This document shows positions 42,411 through 50,301 of a DNA stretch of 64,000 nucleotides, one piece after another; positions within the stretch are counted from its first letter, which is position 1, and each line of letters begins with the position of its first letter. The translations under genes were made by a program, and so were the position numbers. The notes beneath the pieces are model-generated. The model was given only the letters and a program-made list of their open reading frames with translations. It searched no databases and was not told the DNA's origin. The DNA lies in the NCBI GenBank assembly GCA_964585545.1, contig CAZPDT010000017.1:18295-82294 (forward strand), given 5' to 3'. Source of the DNA: Brumimicrobium sp964585545. Its GTDB lineage: Bacteria > Bacteroidota > Bacteroidia > Flavobacteriales_D > Crocinitomicaceae.

Positions 42411-43301
42411 ATGAGAAAAGGAGACGAAAAATACAGTAAGAGAGGATTGCAATCGGGTTATATTTCTGTTGTAGTAGGCATTTCTCTAGTTCTTTTTATG
42501 CTCGGATTGGTTTTGGGGGCTTACTTTGGTTTGGAGCATACTCAAAACGCAGCACGTGAAAATATTGAAGTGGATTTGTTTTTTAATCCTGATATGAATG
42601 ATGCGGATATAAAACTTATCGAACAGGAATTAAAAAGTTGGGAAGCCATTAAATCCGTTTGGTTTGTTTCTCCAGAACGCGCCTTAGAAGTTTTTCAATC
42701 AAATCAAGAAGAAGCTGAAGAGATCAAAGATATATTTGATGGAAATAGTCCTTTCCCACCGTCAATAACATTTAATCCACAAAGTCATGTTGTCAATAAA
42801 GAAGGACTGGCCAAATTGAAAGAAAGAATTTTATCGACCTATCCCGATCAAGTAACTGAAGTTAACTATGACGAAAACAGAGTGAAAGAAGTCAATTTAG
42901 GGTTTTTACAATGGATGTATCTCTTTGTTGTTATTGGTATTTTGCTCACGATTATCGCAGTTGCAATTATAAACAACACCATTCGATTGGCGTTATATTC
43001 AAAAAGATTTACCATTAAGACCATGCAATTGGTTGGTGCAAAATCAAACTTTATTAGAAAGCCGTTTTTAATAAACAGCATAATTCAAGGCGTTTTGTCG
43101 GCAATCATTGGAAGTGCATTGTTATTGGCAGTTTTCTATTCATTGAAACGCTATATGGAAATTATTGTTTCTACATATAATTTGGAAACTTTTTTGTTAT
43201 TGTTTGGAATACTTGTACTTTTAGGGGTGTTGATTAGCTTATTGTCAACATGGTTCGCATTGAATAAATACTTAAGAAGAAAACTGGATAAATTATATTA
43301 A
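42411..43301 (+). CDS. ftsX: Cell-division ABC transporter permease FtsX
   Basis: FtsX, with the ATPase FtsE, couples cell division to activation of peptidoglycan hydrolases. The 296-residue protein has a short basic N-terminus, helix 1 (YISVVVGISLVLFMLGLVLG, residues ~18-37), a large extracellular loop (~40-165, with the IEVDLFFNPDMNDADIKLIE pattern) and three C-terminal helices with the permease motif MQLVGAKSNFIRKPFLINSIIQG. FtsE is not nearby, which is usual in this phylum. It opens the ftsX-DUF3098-truB cluster (3 and 12 bases between the genes). Confidence 0.92.
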   Translation: MRKGDEKYSKRGLQSGYISVVVGISLVLFMLGLVLGAYFGLEHTQNAARENIEVDLFFNPDMNDADIKLIEQELKSWEAIKSVWFVSPERALEVFQSNQEEAEEIKDIFDGNSPFPPSITFNPQSHVVNKEGLAKLKERILSTYPDQVTEVNYDENRVKEVNLGFLQWMYLFVVIGILLTIIAVAIINNTIRLALYSKRFTIKTMQLVGAKSNFIRKPFLINSIIQGVLSAIIGSALLLAVFYSLKRYMEIIVSTYNLETFLLLFGILVLLGVLISLLSTWFALNKYLRRKLDKLY

Positions 43302-43304
43302 GTT

Positions 43305-43613
43305 ATGACAGAAAAACACAAAACAGAGTTCGTATTTAATAAGTCAAATTACATATTTCTATTTATAGGACTAGGACTTAATATTATAGGTTTTTTATTG
43401 ATGATTGGAGGTGCGGATACTGATCCCAACGAGTTCAATGCTAATGGCTTGTTCTCTCATCAGCGATTAACGGTTGCACCATTAATTATACTTCTGGGTT
43501 ACGCTGTAATTTTCTACAGTATTATGAAACGACCCAAAGGAGTGAAGAAAAATCAGCCCACAACACTTGAAGAACAACAATCTATTGCAGATTCCATAAA
43601 GGAAGAAAAATAG
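43305..43613 (+). CDS. DUF3098 family membrane protein (102 aa)
   Basis: This small protein of Bacteroidota has two hydrophobic helices (YIFLFIGLGLNIIGFLLMIG, residues ~16-35, and LTVAPLIILLGYAVIFYSI, about 57-75) separated by a loop with a conserved-looking GGADTDPNEFN motif; its C-terminal tail is hydrophilic and acidic/basic. DUF3098 genes lie directly after ftsX across the phylum, so a role in division or envelope growth is inferred, not shown. It starts three bases after the ftsX stop codon and is 12 bases from truB. Confidence 0.85.
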   Translation: MTEKHKTEFVFNKSNYIFLFIGLGLNIIGFLLMIGGADTDPNEFNANGLFSHQRLTVAPLIILLGYAVIFYSIMKRPKGVKKNQPTTLEEQQSIADSIKEEK

Positions 43614-43625
43614 TCAGATTAAAGA

Positions 43626-44339
43626 ATGAACAATTCTGAATACGATTTTCGCCAAGGCGAAATTCTATTGGTCGATAAACCCCTACATTGGACTTCTTTT
43701 GATGTCGTTAATAAATTGCGTTGGCGACTGCGAAAAAAATACAACATTAAACGATTTAAGGTAGGGCATGCTGGAACATTAGATCCTTTGGCTTCGGGAC
43801 TCCTTATCATTTGTACAGGGAAAAGCACCAAATTGAGCATGGCACTAACCGCCGAAGACAAGACCTATAAAGGAACTTTTTTACTTGGAAAAACAACACC
43901 GAGCTTTGATTTAGAAACAGCATTTAATGCAACTTTTGATGTCGATCATATTACTGAGGAAGACATTTATAAAATAGCTCGAAGGTTTGAAGGTCCACAA
44001 AAACAAACACCTCCTGTATTTTCAGCCAAAAAAGTAAAAGGGAAAAGAGCGTATGAATCTGCGAGAAAAGGAGAACATGTAGAATTGGAAGCAAACCCTA
44101 TTGAGCTTTTTTCTTTTTCTATTGAAGCCATTCGTTTTCCAGAAGTAGATTTTAAAATCAAATGTTCTAAAGGGACTTATATCCGTTCTGTAGCACGTGA
44201 CTTTGGGAAAGCACTCAACGCTGGAGCAACGCTAATTGCACTGCGACGAACACAATCGGGCGAATTCAATATTAAGGAGGCCAAAACAGTGGATGAATGG
44301 ATTGATATAATTGATGCTATAGAACTTCCTGTTGAATGA
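43626..44339 (+). CDS. truB: tRNA pseudouridine(55) synthase TruB
   Basis: TruB makes the pseudouridine at position 55 in the T loop of nearly all tRNAs. The catalytic aspartate is D53 in GHAGTLDPLASGLL; other family blocks are ILLVDKPLHWTSFDVV (consensus DKPxGxTS), DKTYKGTFLLGKTTPSFD, TPPVFSAKKVKGKRAYESARKG and CSKGTYIRSVARDFG. The 237-residue length is of the compact bacterial form without a PUA domain. The gene follows DUF3098 by 12 bases. In related genomes uppP commonly sits between the two and queA follows directly; here uppP is absent and queA has its own promoter. Confidence 0.96.
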   Translation: MNNSEYDFRQGEILLVDKPLHWTSFDVVNKLRWRLRKKYNIKRFKVGHAGTLDPLASGLLIICTGKSTKLSMALTAEDKTYKGTFLLGKTTPSFDLETAFNATFDVDHITEEDIYKIARRFEGPQKQTPPVFSAKKVKGKRAYESARKGEHVELEANPIELFSFSIEAIRFPEVDFKIKCSKGTYIRSVARDFGKALNAGATLIALRRTQSGEFNIKEAKTVDEWIDIIDAIELPVE

Positions 44340-44446
44340 AGTAGAACAGAAATCTGAACAATAAAACCAATAAATTTATAATTCTAGCACATGATATGTT
44401 TGTATCTTCGATAAAACATTTAAAAACAGATGACTGAATAAATAGG

Positions 44447-44485
44447 CTTAAAAGAGTCAATTCAAATATTGTTGTGTTTCCTACG
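44447..44485. repeat. Fragment matching the right end of the MITE-like element
   Basis: AAAAGAGTCAATTCAAATAT followed by TGTTGTGTTTCCTACG matches 34707-34744 (AAAAGAATCAATTTTAAATT, TGTTGTGTTTCCGACC) with only a handful of mismatches. The left end is not found here. The rest of the gap 44340-44604 shows nothing recognisable. Confidence 0.45.
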
Positions 44486-44604
44486 AATTACGAAATATAA
44501 AAACTCAAGAGAAAAACATAACCTTTACAACTAAGAAAACAGGAAAAATGGTTGTATCGCATTTGAAACTTGAACCCGCTCCTAAAACAATTCAGCACTT
44601 ATTG

Positions 44605-44635
44605 TTGGTTTCGATGTTAATATTTATTACTTTTG
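44605..44635 (+). promoter_or_regulatory. Promoter of queA
   Basis: TTG at 44605-44607, 20 bases, TACTTTTG at 44628-44635, ending 38 bases before the ATG at 44674. It lies inside an upstream in-frame extension of the reading frame, which argues against the longer start. Confidence 0.65.
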
Positions 44636-44673
44636 AGCCTATTTTTAAAAATTATAGTGTGGCTTTGAACAAA

Positions 44674-45735
44674 ATGAAACTTTCTGAGTTTTTTTTCGAA
44701 TTACCCGAAGAACTCATCGCAAAATATCCAACTGAAAATAGAGATGAATCTCGATTAATGGTGGTGCACCGAGATAGTGGTGAGATTGAACACAAGATAT
44801 TTAAAGATGTTATTGATTATTTCGATGAAGGAGATGTAATGATTCGGAACAATACGAAGGTGTTTCCCGCTCGATTGTATGGAAATAAAGAAAAAACAGG
44901 AGCCAAAATTGAAGTTTTTTTATTGCGTGAATTGGATAAAGACACTTTGCTTTGGGATGTTTTGGTTGATCCCGCTAGAAAAATAAGAATTGGAAATAAA
45001 TTGTACTTTGGAGAAGATGAGTCGCTTGTAGCAGAGGTGATTGATAACACCACTTCCAGAGGAAGAACCCTTAGGTTTCTTCTAGATGGAACCTACGAGG
45101 AGTTTAAAGATAAAATCAATGAACTTGGTGAAACGCCTTTACCCAAAGAAATAGGACGTCCAGTTGAACCCGAAGATGCTGAACGGTTTCAAACTATTTA
45201 TGCCAAAAAAGAAGGGGCAGTAGCTGCACCAACCGCAGGAATGCATTTTTCTAAGCAGTTGTTGAAAAGATTGGAACTAAAAGGTATTAATTTTGCCGAA
45301 TTAACTTTGCATCTGGGATTAGGAACCTTTAGGGATGTTGAAGTGGAAGACTTGACCAAGCATAAGATGGATTCTGAACAGGCTTTTATTCCTCAAAAAA
45401 CAGTCGATATTGTAAATAAAGCAAAACGGAACAAGAAAAAAGTATGCGCTATTGGAACTACTTCTATGCGTGCTATTGAGACTTCTGTTTCTACTGATAG
45501 TATGCTTAAACCATACGAAGGATGGACCAATAAATTTATTTTCCCACCTTACGATTTTAGTATTGCCGATGCGATGATTACCAATTTTCATCTTCCTTCT
45601 TCTACTTTGTTGATGATGGTTTCTGCTTTTATGGGTAAAAACGGAGGACACCAGTTGATGAAGAAAGCATACAAAGAAGCGATTAAAGAAAAATATAGAT
45701 TTTTCTCTTATGGTGATGCCATGTTAATTGTGTAG
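44674..45735 (+). CDS. queA: S-adenosylmethionine:tRNA ribosyltransferase-isomerase
   Basis: QueA transfers the ribosyl moiety of SAM to 7-aminomethyl-7-deazaguanine in tRNA during queuosine synthesis. I choose the ATG at 44674 (MKLSEFFFELPEELIAKYP), the canonical QueA N-terminus; an in-frame extension begins at 44548 but has no family similarity and contains the promoter. Family blocks: RLMVVHRDSGEIEHKIF, DVMIRNNTKVFPARLYG, GRPVEPEDAERFQTIYAKK, GAVAAPTAGMHFSKQLL, LHLGLGTFRDVE and a C-terminal INFADAMITNFHLPSSTLLMM-like piece (here ADAMITNFHLPSSTLLMMVS). The length is 353 residues. No other queuosine gene lies in the window. Confidence 0.96.
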   Translation: MKLSEFFFELPEELIAKYPTENRDESRLMVVHRDSGEIEHKIFKDVIDYFDEGDVMIRNNTKVFPARLYGNKEKTGAKIEVFLLRELDKDTLLWDVLVDPARKIRIGNKLYFGEDESLVAEVIDNTTSRGRTLRFLLDGTYEEFKDKINELGETPLPKEIGRPVEPEDAERFQTIYAKKEGAVAAPTAGMHFSKQLLKRLELKGINFAELTLHLGLGTFRDVEVEDLTKHKMDSEQAFIPQKTVDIVNKAKRNKKKVCAIGTTSMRAIETSVSTDSMLKPYEGWTNKFIFPPYDFSIADAMITNFHLPSSTLLMMVSAFMGKNGGHQLMKKAYKEAIKEKYRFFSYGDAMLIV

Positions 45736-45834
45736 TATGCACGCATTTTCCGATTGACTGATTGCTGTCGGATAGATGTTTTTATTTTGGAAAGAAAATT
45801 GTAAACAGTTATCATTGTAATTCAAAAATTAACT

Positions 45835-46380
45835 ATGAAGTATATTTTCTTATTTATTTTCACCCTTTCATTTGCTTTTCAAAGTTTGTGGGCACAACAA
45901 AATCAAGAATTAAATCTTACAAATGCACTCATCATTGCTCAGCAAAATGATTTGTCTGATCGGTATTCTTTAGAATCTGCTATGATGCAATTGTTCAGTG
46001 CTTATCACATTCGCTCCAAGGCCTCTCTCAATGTAGTGAAGGAAGGGGGATCGCCCGATATTTTATTGACAGATTCTATACGGAAAAAGCTGAAAGAGGA
46101 TGGAATTGACACCTATCTATTGATTTCAATTCGTGGGTTTGATCGGCGGTTTCAACCTGCAGATAGCCTCAATAGTTTTGCGGACGAAATTAATATTGGT
46201 CACCTGTTTCCCTTGTTTAGAGAAAGCGCTTCAAATGTAACGTTTAACTTCACTTTCTACCGAGATTTAAAACCGGTTTATTATGATTTAATCCGAATTC
46301 GGGGAATCGGCTCTAAAGATGATGTCATAAAGAAACTGATGAAAAAAGTGGAAAAGGAATTGACAAAGCATTGGCGCTAG
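45835..46380 (+). CDS. Putative secreted protein of unknown function (181 aa)
   Basis: I do not recognise a family. A signal peptide is plain (residues 1-20, FLFIFTLSFAFQSLWA before Q). The mature part is a mixed alpha/beta domain of about 160 residues: a helix with LTNALIIAQQNDLSDRYSLE, a strand-rich middle (TYLLISIRGFDRRFQPADSL) and NVTFNFTFYRDLKPVYYDLIR, then a C-terminal basic helix (VIKKLMKKVEKELTKHWR). There is no lipobox or sorting domain, so it should remain periplasmic. It is alone, with repeat copy E directly after its stop codon. Confidence 0.75.
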   Translation: MKYIFLFIFTLSFAFQSLWAQQNQELNLTNALIIAQQNDLSDRYSLESAMMQLFSAYHIRSKASLNVVKEGGSPDILLTDSIRKKLKEDGIDTYLLISIRGFDRRFQPADSLNSFADEINIGHLFPLFRESASNVTFNFTFYRDLKPVYYDLIRIRGIGSKDDVIKKLMKKVEKELTKHWR

Positions 46381-46455
46381 AACTTTAACCCGAACTATTA
46401 ACTGCGTTGAGCTCACAAGATCGGTTCATGAATAATGCGGGTTAGTTGGGTTAAT
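46381..46455 (-). repeat. Intergenic repeat family, copy E
   Basis: Read on the minus strand, 46430-46381 is GAACCGATCTTGTGAGCTCA, ACGCAGTTAATAGTTCGGGT, TAAAGTT, almost identical to copy D. On the plus strand a second piece follows (TTCATGAATAATGCGGGTTA, then GGGTTAAT), whose last GGGTTA contains the complement of the ribE stop codon. It fills the whole gap between two convergent genes. Confidence 0.7.
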
Positions 46456-47032
46456 CCCTATCAAGCAACTTCGCAATATACTTCCCCACAATATCAAATT
46501 CAATATTGACTTCTTGTCCGACTTTTAATTGATGAAAGCTCGTGTGCTCATAAGTATAAGGAATAATATGAACTGTAAAGTCATTTTTGCCTGAATCAAC
46601 GACAGTTAAGCTCACTCCATTTACTGTAACGGAACCCTTTTCAACGGTAACATCCTGGGTGGAATAAGAAAAGCAAAATGCCCAACTTCCTCCTTTTTCT
46701 TTTATGCTTTCACATACGGCAACGGCATCGATATGACCTTGGACAATATGTCCGTCAAAACGCCCGTTTGCAGGCATACACCGCTCTAAATTGACTTTTT
46801 TGCCAACTTCCCAATGGGCTAAAGTTGTCTTTTTTAGCGTTTCCTCAATCGCTGTAACTGTATATTCATTTGCATAGATGTCAATAACTGTTAAGCAAAC
46901 GCCTTCATGCGATAAGCTTTGATCTATTTTTAACGCACTTGTAAAGGAACAAGTTAATGTAAAATGAATGTTGTTTTTATCGCGTTCAATCTTTACAATC
47001 TCACCAAGGTCTTCAATAATTCCTGTAAACAT
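46451..47032 (-). CDS. ribE: Riboflavin synthase, alpha chain
   Basis: This enzyme converts two 6,7-dimethyl-8-ribityllumazine molecules to riboflavin and the pyrimidine by-product. Two homologous lumazine-binding domains are visible: MFTGIIEDLGEI opens the first, with LSHEGVCLTVIDI (consensus VNGxCLTV), and the second (about 95-185) has the matching HIVQGHIDAVAV and VEKGSVTVNGVSLTVVD. Length (193 aa) is normal. It follows panC by 34 bases. I see no FMN riboswitch in the short gap before it. Confidence 0.96.
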   Translation of the reverse strand: MFTGIIEDLGEIVKIERDKNNIHFTLTCSFTSALKIDQSLSHEGVCLTVIDIYANEYTVTAIEETLKKTTLAHWEVGKKVNLERCMPANGRFDGHIVQGHIDAVAVCESIKEKGGSWAFCFSYSTQDVTVEKGSVTVNGVSLTVVDSGKNDFTVHIIPYTYEHTSFHQLKVGQEVNIEFDIVGKYIAKLLDRD

Positions 47033-47066
47033 AATGTTTTCAAATTTTTAAATGGAGAAATACACA

Positions 47067-47912
47067 CTACGCTTCTATGAACTCCATATTGTCAATTAGG
47101 CGCACGGTTCCGCAATATGCAGCAATGCAAGCAGTGGCACCAGGCACCCAATATTGTTCTAAAGCGTGCAGTGTTTCTGGATGCACTATCTCTAAATATT
47201 CAAGTTGAAGTTCGCCTTTGTTAAACATTTCCTCCATTTTATTTTTTGTGACTAAAGGAGGGTGGGATTGTGCCCATTCTTTCCCTTTCTTCAGCACTTC
47301 ATATATATGAACAGCCTTTGCTTTATCTTGTTCACTTAACCGCAAGTTTCTACTGCTCATTGCCAAACCATTGGGCTCTCGTTTAGTAGCAATCGACACA
47401 ATTTCTGTAGAAAGTTGCAACTGTCGCTTCATTTCTTTAATTACTGCTACTTGTTGAAAGTCTTTTCTCCCAAAATAAGCTTTATCAGGTTGAACAAGCG
47501 CAAACAAACGTGAAACAACATTGACAACACCATTAAAATGCCCCGGACGGTGTTTCCCTTCCATCACATTTTGCAAGGCATTCAAGTCAATTTTCATTTT
47601 TTGATAATTTTCTGGATAAATCTCCTCAACAGAAGGAAGAAAAACAAAGTCGCATTTTTCTTTTTCAAGCAAAGTCAAATCCTCCTCTTCTTGTCGTGGA
47701 TATTGTTCTAAATCCTTCGCGTTATTAAATTGTGTTGGATTAACAAAAATGCTTACAATTACCCAATCGCATGCTTCTTTCGCTTTTTTAATCAAGGCAA
47801 TATGTCCTTGATGTAATGCCCCCATTGTCGGGACAAAGCCAATTTTTTTCTGCACTTGCTTCCCTCTTTGAAGCTGTTTTTCAAGCGCTTTTATATTACG
47901 TAAAACTTTCAA
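47067..47912 (-). CDS. panC: Pantothenate synthetase
   Basis: PanC joins pantoate and beta-alanine with ATP to make pantothenate, which CoaX (at 11.9-12.6 kb) then phosphorylates. The nucleotidyltransferase motif is PTMGALHQGHIALI (HxGH), and the pantoate site (FVNPTQFN) and the GRKDFQQ and MSSRNLRLS loops are present. Length (281 aa) is normal. The gene heads a panC-ribE operon and diverges from the GT5-DUF4270-glmS operon across a 219-bp gap. No panB or panD is near. Confidence 0.97.
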   Translation of the reverse strand: MKVLRNIKALEKQLQRGKQVQKKIGFVPTMGALHQGHIALIKKAKEACDWVIVSIFVNPTQFNNAKDLEQYPRQEEEDLTLLEKEKCDFVFLPSVEEIYPENYQKMKIDLNALQNVMEGKHRPGHFNGVVNVVSRLFALVQPDKAYFGRKDFQQVAVIKEMKRQLQLSTEIVSIATKREPNGLAMSSRNLRLSEQDKAKAVHIYEVLKKGKEWAQSHPPLVTKNKMEEMFNKGELQLEYLEIVHPETLHALEQYWVPGATACIAAYCGTVRLIDNMEFIEA

Positions 47913-48099
47913 TTGTGCTTCTTTATTTTATAGTCATCATTAAAAACAAAATAATCATCAAAAGTAATTCAATTTATAAAAATTGTCTGTTTTCAATCAG
48001 GCACTATTAGAGTAAAAACAGGCTCTCTAATTCTTGGCACAATATTGTGCAAAATCAACAAAACTATCTTTTTATAGTGAAAAACCGAAAATTTTTTTA

Positions 48100-48107
48100 T
48101 ATTTTTG
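48100..48107 (+). promoter_or_regulatory. Possible -7 box of the GT5 half-domain gene
   Basis: TATTTTTG lies 24 bases before the ATG at 48132; the -33 box is unclear. Confidence 0.4.
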
Positions 48108-48131
48108 TAGAATCTATTCAAATTAAATTTC

Positions 48132-48956
48132 ATGGAGAAGAAAAGAATCCTTTTTGTTTCGCAAGAAATCAAACCATTTTTACCAAGTACAGAAATATCC
48201 GAAGCTGCTCGAATGCTCCCACAGGGTGTTCAAGAAAGCGGAAAAGAAATCAGAGTATTTATGCCTCGATTTGGAGTAATTAACGAAAGACGCCATCAAT
48301 TGCATGAGGTGATTCGTTTATCTGGGATGAACCTTATCATTGACGATATGGACCATCCGTTAATTATTAAAGTGGCTTCTATTCCTACTGCGCGAATGCA
48401 AGTGTATTTTATCGATAACGAAGAGTTCTTCAAACGCAAGAGTGTTTTCTCGAATGAGAAAGGTAATGAACATAAGGACAATGATGAAAGGTCGATGTTC
48501 TTTTGTAAAGGTGTACTTGAGACCGTTAAAAAACTAGGATGGAAACCAGATGCCATCCATTGTCATGGTTGGATGACTGCACTTATGCCAATGTTTATTA
48601 AAGATATTTATAAAAATGATCCTCATTTTTCTGATACGAAAGTAATCTATTCACTATATGGAAATGAGTTTAACAAAAATTGGGATGACCGATTTGATGA
48701 AAAACTTAAATTTGAAGGCTTCAATAATGAGATTATTGACGCAATCAAAGAAGGAGATTGCCTTAGCTTAAACAAAACGGCTGTTCAATACTCCGACGGT
48801 ATAATTTTGGGGCATGAAGATGTTGGAGAAGAATTAAAAAATATCTTTGAAGACTCGGATATGCCAAAACTCGAGATGGACTCAGAAGTGATACAACCCA
48901 AAGTTGTTAGTGAGTTTTTTGACAAAGTAATAGATGAAGAAGCATTGATTCAATGA
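48132..48956 (+). CDS. Stand-alone N-terminal domain of a GT5 glycogen/starch-synthase-like protein (274 aa)
   Basis: The sequence corresponds to only the first Rossmann-like half of glycogen synthase: ILFVSQEIKPFLPSTEISEA at the N-terminus (where full enzymes have SEVAPxxKxGGLxDV, so the K-G-G donor-site motif is missing), VFMPRFGVIN, PDAIHCHGWMTALMP (consensus DxxHxHDWHTAL) and a Y-x-NEFN site. The second half, with the E-x-G motif that closes on ADP-glucose, is absent (274 of ~480 residues), and the frame ends in a plain stop. Genes of this kind are seen before DUF4270 in Bacteroidota. Glycogen synthase activity is unlikely; a regulatory or sugar-binding role is a guess. It overlaps the DUF4270 gene by 4 bases. 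Confidence 0.8.
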   Translation: MEKKRILFVSQEIKPFLPSTEISEAARMLPQGVQESGKEIRVFMPRFGVINERRHQLHEVIRLSGMNLIIDDMDHPLIIKVASIPTARMQVYFIDNEEFFKRKSVFSNEKGNEHKDNDERSMFFCKGVLETVKKLGWKPDAIHCHGWMTALMPMFIKDIYKNDPHFSDTKVIYSLYGNEFNKNWDDRFDEKLKFEGFNNEIIDAIKEGDCLSLNKTAVQYSDGIILGHEDVGEELKNIFEDSDMPKLEMDSEVIQPKVVSEFFDKVIDEEALIQ

Positions 48957-50272
48957 AGAGAAGAAAAATAAAATTTTATCAATATAAAATGTGGCGGAAA
49001 GTGGTTCTATTTTCCGCTACTTTTTTTTGTTTAACAATAGCCTTTAGTGCTTGCAAGAAGAAAAAAAATCCAATTGGAACTGATGCGCTGCCCAGTGGAA
49101 GCATTATGAGTTCTAGCGGGATAGATACTTTTAAGATTAAGTCTTATACCGTTGAGGAAGATTCGGTTGTTACCATGGATCCCGAATTTAACCTTTTGGG
49201 AAGCTATACCGATGAGGTGTTTGGAACAATGGATGCCAGCTTTTATACACAACTTAAATTGTCTGGCTTTGCACCTGACTTTGGTGATTTAAATACAGTT
49301 GCTATTGATTCTGCAGTTATGGCATTTGAATATGGAGGATATTATGGGAAGTTGAACCAGCAACTTTTTGAAGTGTATGAAATTACCGAAGATTTAACCC
49401 GTGATTCAACATATAAAAGAACTTCTTTTCTTCAAACTTCTTCGCAAAACCTCGTGCCTACTTCGAATAATGAAGGTGCCATTACACCTAATGTAGATCA
49501 GCCCGCAATCGTAGGTAACGATACGCTCAATCCACAATTAAGAATACCGATTGATACTGTTTTTGCTAGACATTTACTTACCCTTGCTGAAACCGCAGCC
49601 AATGATGATGAATTTATTGAAAACTTTAAAGGGTTGTATTTTAAAGTAAACAACCCAACTTTCTTCCCAGGAGAAGGAGGAATATTGTATTTAAAAACTT
49701 CAATTCCAGCCTCAAAATTAACGGTGTATTTTACCAAGGATGGAGAACAAGAGAAATTTGATTTTGTTGTGAGTGGACAAGCTATTGATTTTAATCATAT
49801 AGAAACTGATTTCTCAGGGACTAAAGTGCAGCAGGTGATAGACAATCATGCTTTGGGTCAAAAGGAATACTATGCCCAAGCTTTTACAACCCGAGCAAAA
49901 GTAGAGTTCCCCTCAATTACTGATATTTCAAAAGATGTAATTATTCACAGTGCAACCTTAGAACTTCCTGTTACATACTATCAGCAAAGTCCTTTTGCAC
50001 CGAGTGGAGAAGTTAATGTAAGCGCAATCCTTTTTTCTGATGATGCTAAAAAATATAAAATCACTTCTTCGACTTTTAATCAGTATAAAATGGCTTATGT
50101 TTTTGATTTGAGAGCGTATGTACAACAAGTAATTAGAGGTGAAATTGAGAATGACGGAATTTATATCTCACCCAAAAGGTTCAATACAACCGCAGAAAGA
50201 ATTATTTTTAATGGAGCAAATACGTCTTTTAAAAAACAACCTAAGCTCAATATTGTTTATACCAAACTATAA
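48953..50272 (+). CDS. DUF4270 family lipoprotein (439 aa)
   Basis: A DUF4270 family protein of unknown function. The N-terminus is a strongly basic start (MKRRKIKFYQYKMWRK), a hydrophobic stretch and the lipobox-like FSACKKKK; the real start might be the M at residue 13, but the 4-base overlap with the previous gene (ATGA) supports 48953. The body is beta-rich (LGSYTDEVFGTMDASFYTQL, DSAVMAFEYGGYYGKL, GLYFKVNNPTFFPGEGGILYL, LNIVYTKL at the end), suggesting an outer-membrane-attached, surface-facing protein. The operon with glmS and the GT5 half-domain may link it to amino-sugar or cell-surface metabolism. It has no catalytic motif that I recognise. Confidence 0.85.
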   Translation: MKRRKIKFYQYKMWRKVVLFSATFFCLTIAFSACKKKKNPIGTDALPSGSIMSSSGIDTFKIKSYTVEEDSVVTMDPEFNLLGSYTDEVFGTMDASFYTQLKLSGFAPDFGDLNTVAIDSAVMAFEYGGYYGKLNQQLFEVYEITEDLTRDSTYKRTSFLQTSSQNLVPTSNNEGAITPNVDQPAIVGNDTLNPQLRIPIDTVFARHLLTLAETAANDDEFIENFKGLYFKVNNPTFFPGEGGILYLKTSIPASKLTVYFTKDGEQEKFDFVVSGQAIDFNHIETDFSGTKVQQVIDNHALGQKEYYAQAFTTRAKVEFPSITDISKDVIIHSATLELPVTYYQQSPFAPSGEVNVSAILFSDDAKKYKITSSTFNQYKMAYVFDLRAYVQQVIRGEIENDGIYISPKRFNTTAERIIFNGANTSFKKQPKLNIVYTKL

Positions 50273-50301
50273 GGCGTAACTTATAATAAATTAAATGAGA
50301 T

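Noticed and set aside
47033..47066. FMN riboswitch before ribE
   Set aside because: A 34-base gap is too short and shows no structure; ribE is cotranscribed with panC.
47913..48131. Regulatory RNA in the panC divergent gap
   Set aside because: AT-rich sequence with only a -7 box for the GT5 gene; no conserved RNA fold is visible.
50273..50301. glmS ribozyme before glmS
   Set aside because: The gap is only 29 bases with no ribozyme core.
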